Positions 61,562 through 64,000 of a stretch of DNA of 64,000 nt are shown here, one piece after another (position 1 is the first letter of the stretch; the number at the start of each line of letters is the position of its first letter). The notes under the pieces were generated by a model. That model saw only the letters and a program-made list of their open reading frames with translations, had not been told where the DNA came from and did no database searches. Position numbers and translations under genes: made by a program. Origin of the DNA: Nitratireductor sp. XY-223 (GTDB lineage Bacteria; Pseudomonadota; Alphaproteobacteria; Rhizobiales; Rhizobiaceae); contig NZ_SPNT01000013.1 in the NCBI RefSeq assembly GCF_004959855.1, positions 1 through 64,000 on the forward strand. The letters are read 5' to 3'.

Positions 61562-62815
61562 ATGAAACTGCGATCACTCATGATCACCGCGGCAACCGCG
61601 GTCCTCGCAGCGGGCGTTGCGAAAGCGGAGCCGGTAAAGCTAACCGTCTGGTCCGACACGGCGCGTATCGAGCCGTTCAAGGCCTTCGATGCAGCACATG
61701 ACAACATCGAGCTGGAAATCGTGACTGTAGCCCCGCCTGACCAGACCGCAAAACTGCAGCTGGCGATGCGGTCGGGCGACGATGTGCCCGATGCGATCTT
61801 CATGGCTGAGCTTCAGCAGATCGCACAGCTCTCGACGCGCCGGTCCAACTACCTGATGGATATCAGCGACAAGATCGACCAGTCCGTTGTCGACAGCTTC
61901 CTGCCCAACGCGCTGTCACCATGTCAAAGCGGTGACGGACGTCTGCTTTGCCTGCGCAACGATCTGGCGCATTTCATTGCCTGGTATAACAAACCGAAAT
62001 TTGACGAGCTCGGCCTGAGCGTTCCGACGACATGGGAAGAGTTCGAGGAGATCGGTAAGCTCGCCGCCGAAAATGGACTAATCGTCGGATCCGGCACGCA
62101 GCCGACACCGGTGCTCAACATGTTGATAGCGGGCGGTTGCGAACCGGGCTTCCTCGTTGAAGGATCGGACGACACCATTCGCGTCGACTTCACCTCAGAA
62201 GGCTGCATTGCCGCCGCCGCCATGGTCGATCGCATGCGAGAAAACGGTTCGCTCAGCCCGCACGGCCCATTCGAGCCTTCTTTCGTCACCGATGTCCAGG
62301 AGGGCAAGCTTCTGATGTTTAACGGTCCGACGTGGTTCGGCGAGCATGTCATGCGTCCCCTCTACAAAATGGACGCCGGCATCCTTGCCGCTTCAGAGTC
62401 GTTGAAATGGAAAGGCCAGGCGCAACCCCAGGCCTGGAGTTGGGGCGGAGGTGTGTTCGGCGGCTATCGCGACACCGAGCACCCGGATGAAGTTGTCGAA
62501 CTCATCCGTTGGATGACAACCGACACCGGACTTCAGGGGCGCGCGACAACCATGCCCGCCCATGCAGAGAGCTCATCGGTATGGCGCGACCGCGTTGCGA
62601 ACGATCCGTGGTACGCGCAAAATGACGTCTATGACAAGATGGAAACATCCGCACAATACGGGCATCCCTCCTATGGCGGCTATCGCTTCGATATCATGGC
62701 GGCTTTCTCCAAGATCGATGGCGCCTCGAATGCAAGCATTGTCGACAAGCTGCCCGACTATGCGGCCGAGATCGAGAACTCGGCGAAAGTGGCCGGCTAC
62801 AAGATCGCCAACTAA
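61562..62815 (+). CDS. ABC carbohydrate-binding protein
   Basis: The 417-residue protein starts with a signal peptide (MKLRSLMITAATAVLAAGVAKA, cleavage before EPVKL). It follows the extracellular solute-binding family 1 pattern: VTVAPPDQTAKLQLAMRSGDD, DAIFMAELQQIAQLST, LAHFIAWYNKPKFDELGLSVP, TWEEFEEIGKLAAENG, EGKLLMFNGPTWFGEH and SWGGGVFGGYRDT. It is the periplasmic receptor that sets the transporter's specificity, likely a sugar or sugar acid given the enolase-family gene upstream. A strong hairpin follows its stop, which often keeps binding-protein mRNA more abundant than permease mRNA. Confidence 0.93.
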   Translation: MKLRSLMITAATAVLAAGVAKAEPVKLTVWSDTARIEPFKAFDAAHDNIELEIVTVAPPDQTAKLQLAMRSGDDVPDAIFMAELQQIAQLSTRRSNYLMDISDKIDQSVVDSFLPNALSPCQSGDGRLLCLRNDLAHFIAWYNKPKFDELGLSVPTTWEEFEEIGKLAAENGLIVGSGTQPTPVLNMLIAGGCEPGFLVEGSDDTIRVDFTSEGCIAAAAMVDRMRENGSLSPHGPFEPSFVTDVQEGKLLMFNGPTWFGEHVMRPLYKMDAGILAASESLKWKGQAQPQAWSWGGGVFGGYRDTEHPDEVVELIRWMTTDTGLQGRATTMPAHAESSSVWRDRVANDPWYAQNDVYDKMETSAQYGHPSYGGYRFDIMAAFSKIDGASNASIVDKLPDYAAEIENSAKVAGYKIAN

Positions 62816-62821
62816 GCCAAC

Positions 62822-62849
62822 CGGGAATGCGGCACTAGCCGCATTCCCG
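62822..62849 (+). promoter_or_regulatory. Intercistronic hairpin after the binding-protein gene
   Basis: CGGGAATGCGG and CCGCATTCCCG form a perfect 11-bp stem with a 6-base loop, starting seven bases after the binding-protein stop and 27 bases before the permease start. No T-run follows. Such hairpins stabilise the upstream message or attenuate the downstream one in ABC operons. Confidence 0.7.
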
Positions 62850-62875
62850 ACCCGCCGGAACGATCTTTCACAGCT

Positions 62876-63793
62876 ATGACACCAACCCGAGCACCAAAAT
62901 CCAGAATCGTGTCGGATCCCGCGGCAAGGCGCCGGAAGGACCGCTGGTTTATTGTTGCCATGCTGTCGCCCTATCTGGCGCTGCTCTTGTTTTTTGGCAT
63001 GGCTCCGGTCCTATACGCCCTTGGTCTCAGCTTCATGGACACGATCGACTGGGTGTTCTGGGGCTTTACCAACTACCAATTTGTCCTGCAGGACTTTCGC
63101 CTCATCGAGAGCATCACCAACGTGTTCCAATATGTCGCCATCTGGTTGACCATGATGCTAGTCGGTATCGGCGCGTTGTCCCTGATGCTGGACGCCCTGC
63201 CGGACCGTTCCGCCACGGTCCTGCGAACATCGTTCTTCCTGCCCGGCGCCATCACGTCATCGGCCATTGTGATCCTCTGGCTGTTTCTTCTGGATCCGGC
63301 CGTCAGCCCCTATGGCAGCCTTTTCGAGGCTCTTGGCTGGGAAAATCGCCAGCAGGTGGTTTCACATATGGGTTATCCAATGGTGTTTTCGCTGATGGCC
63401 TATCTTGCCTATTCCGGCGGCTGGATCGTTGTCATCGGCGGCGCACTGAAGGGTATATCGACTGAGGTGATCGAGGCGTCGCGCGTGGACGGCGCCAATC
63501 AGTTTCAGATCGCCATCCGCATCAAGCTGCCCATGGTGTGGCGCTCACTGGCTCTGATGGCGATCCTCTCATTCGCCAACGGCATTCAAATGTTCGTCGA
63601 ACCGCAGCTCATGGCACTTGCCGGCCGGCAATACTCACGCCCAGACTGGTCGGTGAACCAGCTCGCCTTCCAATACGCCTTCAATCTCGGCGACTTTGGC
63701 GCCTCCGCGGCAATGAGCACCATGCTCCTGGCCGCGGCGATCTTCATCTCGCTGTGCGTCGTTTTCGGCACGCGCTTCTACAAGATGGATTGA
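62876..63793 (+). CDS. ABC sugar permease, MalF/UgpA type
   Basis: The 305-residue, six-span membrane protein shows the MalF-type layout: a basic N-terminus, IVAMLSPYLALLLFFGMAPVLYA, and the EAA loop VIEASRVDGANQFQIAIRIKLP that docks onto the ATPase. Further spans include LALMAILSFANGIQMFVEP and a final ALTM-like AAAIFISLCVVFGTRFY. It forms one half of the transmembrane channel. It is followed three bases later by the second permease gene. Confidence 0.92.
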   Translation: MTPTRAPKSRIVSDPAARRRKDRWFIVAMLSPYLALLLFFGMAPVLYALGLSFMDTIDWVFWGFTNYQFVLQDFRLIESITNVFQYVAIWLTMMLVGIGALSLMLDALPDRSATVLRTSFFLPGAITSSAIVILWLFLLDPAVSPYGSLFEALGWENRQQVVSHMGYPMVFSLMAYLAYSGGWIVVIGGALKGISTEVIEASRVDGANQFQIAIRIKLPMVWRSLALMAILSFANGIQMFVEPQLMALAGRQYSRPDWSVNQLAFQYAFNLGDFGASAAMSTMLLAAAIFISLCVVFGTRFYKMD

Positions 63794-63796
63794 GTC

Positions 63797-64000
63797 ATGA
63801 ACGCGGGACGAAGACACCTGACCTGGAACGCCCGTGTCGGCTGGACCGCTGTCTGGCTGTGTCTGATCTTCGCATTCTTTTTTTACGCAACGCCCATTGT
63901 CTGGCTGCTGCTCGCCGCCTTCCGGGACGAGCCGATGCTCTTTTCCAGCGGCCCTTTCAGCCTGGGCAGCATCGAGATGTTCAGGGCAACCTTGCACAAT
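63797..64000 (+). CDS. ABC sugar permease, MalG/UgpE type, cut by the window edge
   Basis: Only the first 68 codons are visible. They start MNAGRRHLTWNARVGWTAVW, then LIFAFFFYATPIVWLLLAAF and RDEPMLFSSGPFSLGSIEMF. This is the typical start of a MalG-type permease: one N-terminal membrane span then a periplasmic loop with the SLGSIEMFRATL-like segment. The gene continues beyond the window and completes the transporter. Confidence 0.85.
   Translation, partial: MNAGRRHLTWNARVGWTAVWLCLIFAFFFYATPIVWLLLAAFRDEPMLFSSGPFSLGSIEMFRATLHN

Overview
The window is high-GC bacterial DNA that reads as an alphaproteobacterium, most likely in the Hyphomicrobiales and possibly marine. The clues are an Omp25-type porin remnant, TRAP, TTT and UgpC-type transporters, IclR/GntR/LacI regulators with catabolic operons, and small RTX proteins. 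The assignment is inferred from gene content only.

Layout. (1) About 1-45.4 kb is bounded by two near-identical ~195-bp direct repeats (1-193 and 45232-45441) and looks like a genomic island. From left to right it holds: a broken porin; IS21 and IS630 debris; a Phd/VapC toxin-antitoxin pair; an RTX gene; a TRAP transporter with an IclR regulator, quinone oxidoreductase, CoA-transferase and urocanate hydratase; Tn7/Tn5053-like tniA/tniQ debris; a four-gene defence-type operon at 13.4-24.9 kb; more tniQ debris; an IS66 element carrying a broken group II intron; RTX genes and a TbpB-like lipoprotein remnant; a tniQ pseudogene; a helicase remnant beside a RecB/AddA-like and AddB-like pair; an AbiE pair; and a tandem pair of RTX genes. 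(2) 45.6-52.9 kb is a LacI-regulated TctABC transporter with an acylating aldehyde dehydrogenase and an acyl-CoA ligase, matching the sulfoacetate (sau) gene set. (3) 53.2-64 kb is a sugar/sugar-acid catabolic region: UxaA-type dehydratase, two GntR regulators, an ABC transporter collapsed by deletion, an aldo-keto reductase with FucU, an enolase-superfamily dehydratase and a complete UgpC/SBP/permease operon that runs off the right edge.

The most interesting system is the 13.4-24.9 kb operon. It encodes an SNF2/DEAD helicase with a C-terminal DUF3883 nuclease-like domain, an unrecognised coiled-coil protein, a DUF1156 (COG1743) adenine methylase and a DUF499 ATPase with an N-terminal Swt1/HEPN domain carrying an R-x4-H motif. 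The genes overlap or nearly touch and are flanked on both sides by homologous tniQ fragments. The helicase and methylase resemble DrmD and DrmMI of class 1 DISARM, but DrmA, DrmB and DrmC are absent, so it is best viewed as a DISARM-related system carrying an uncharacterised component.

No tRNA, rRNA, CRISPR array, integrase or phage structural gene was seen. Many genes at the mobile-element junctions are frameshifted or truncated, pointing to repeated insertion, recombination and decay.
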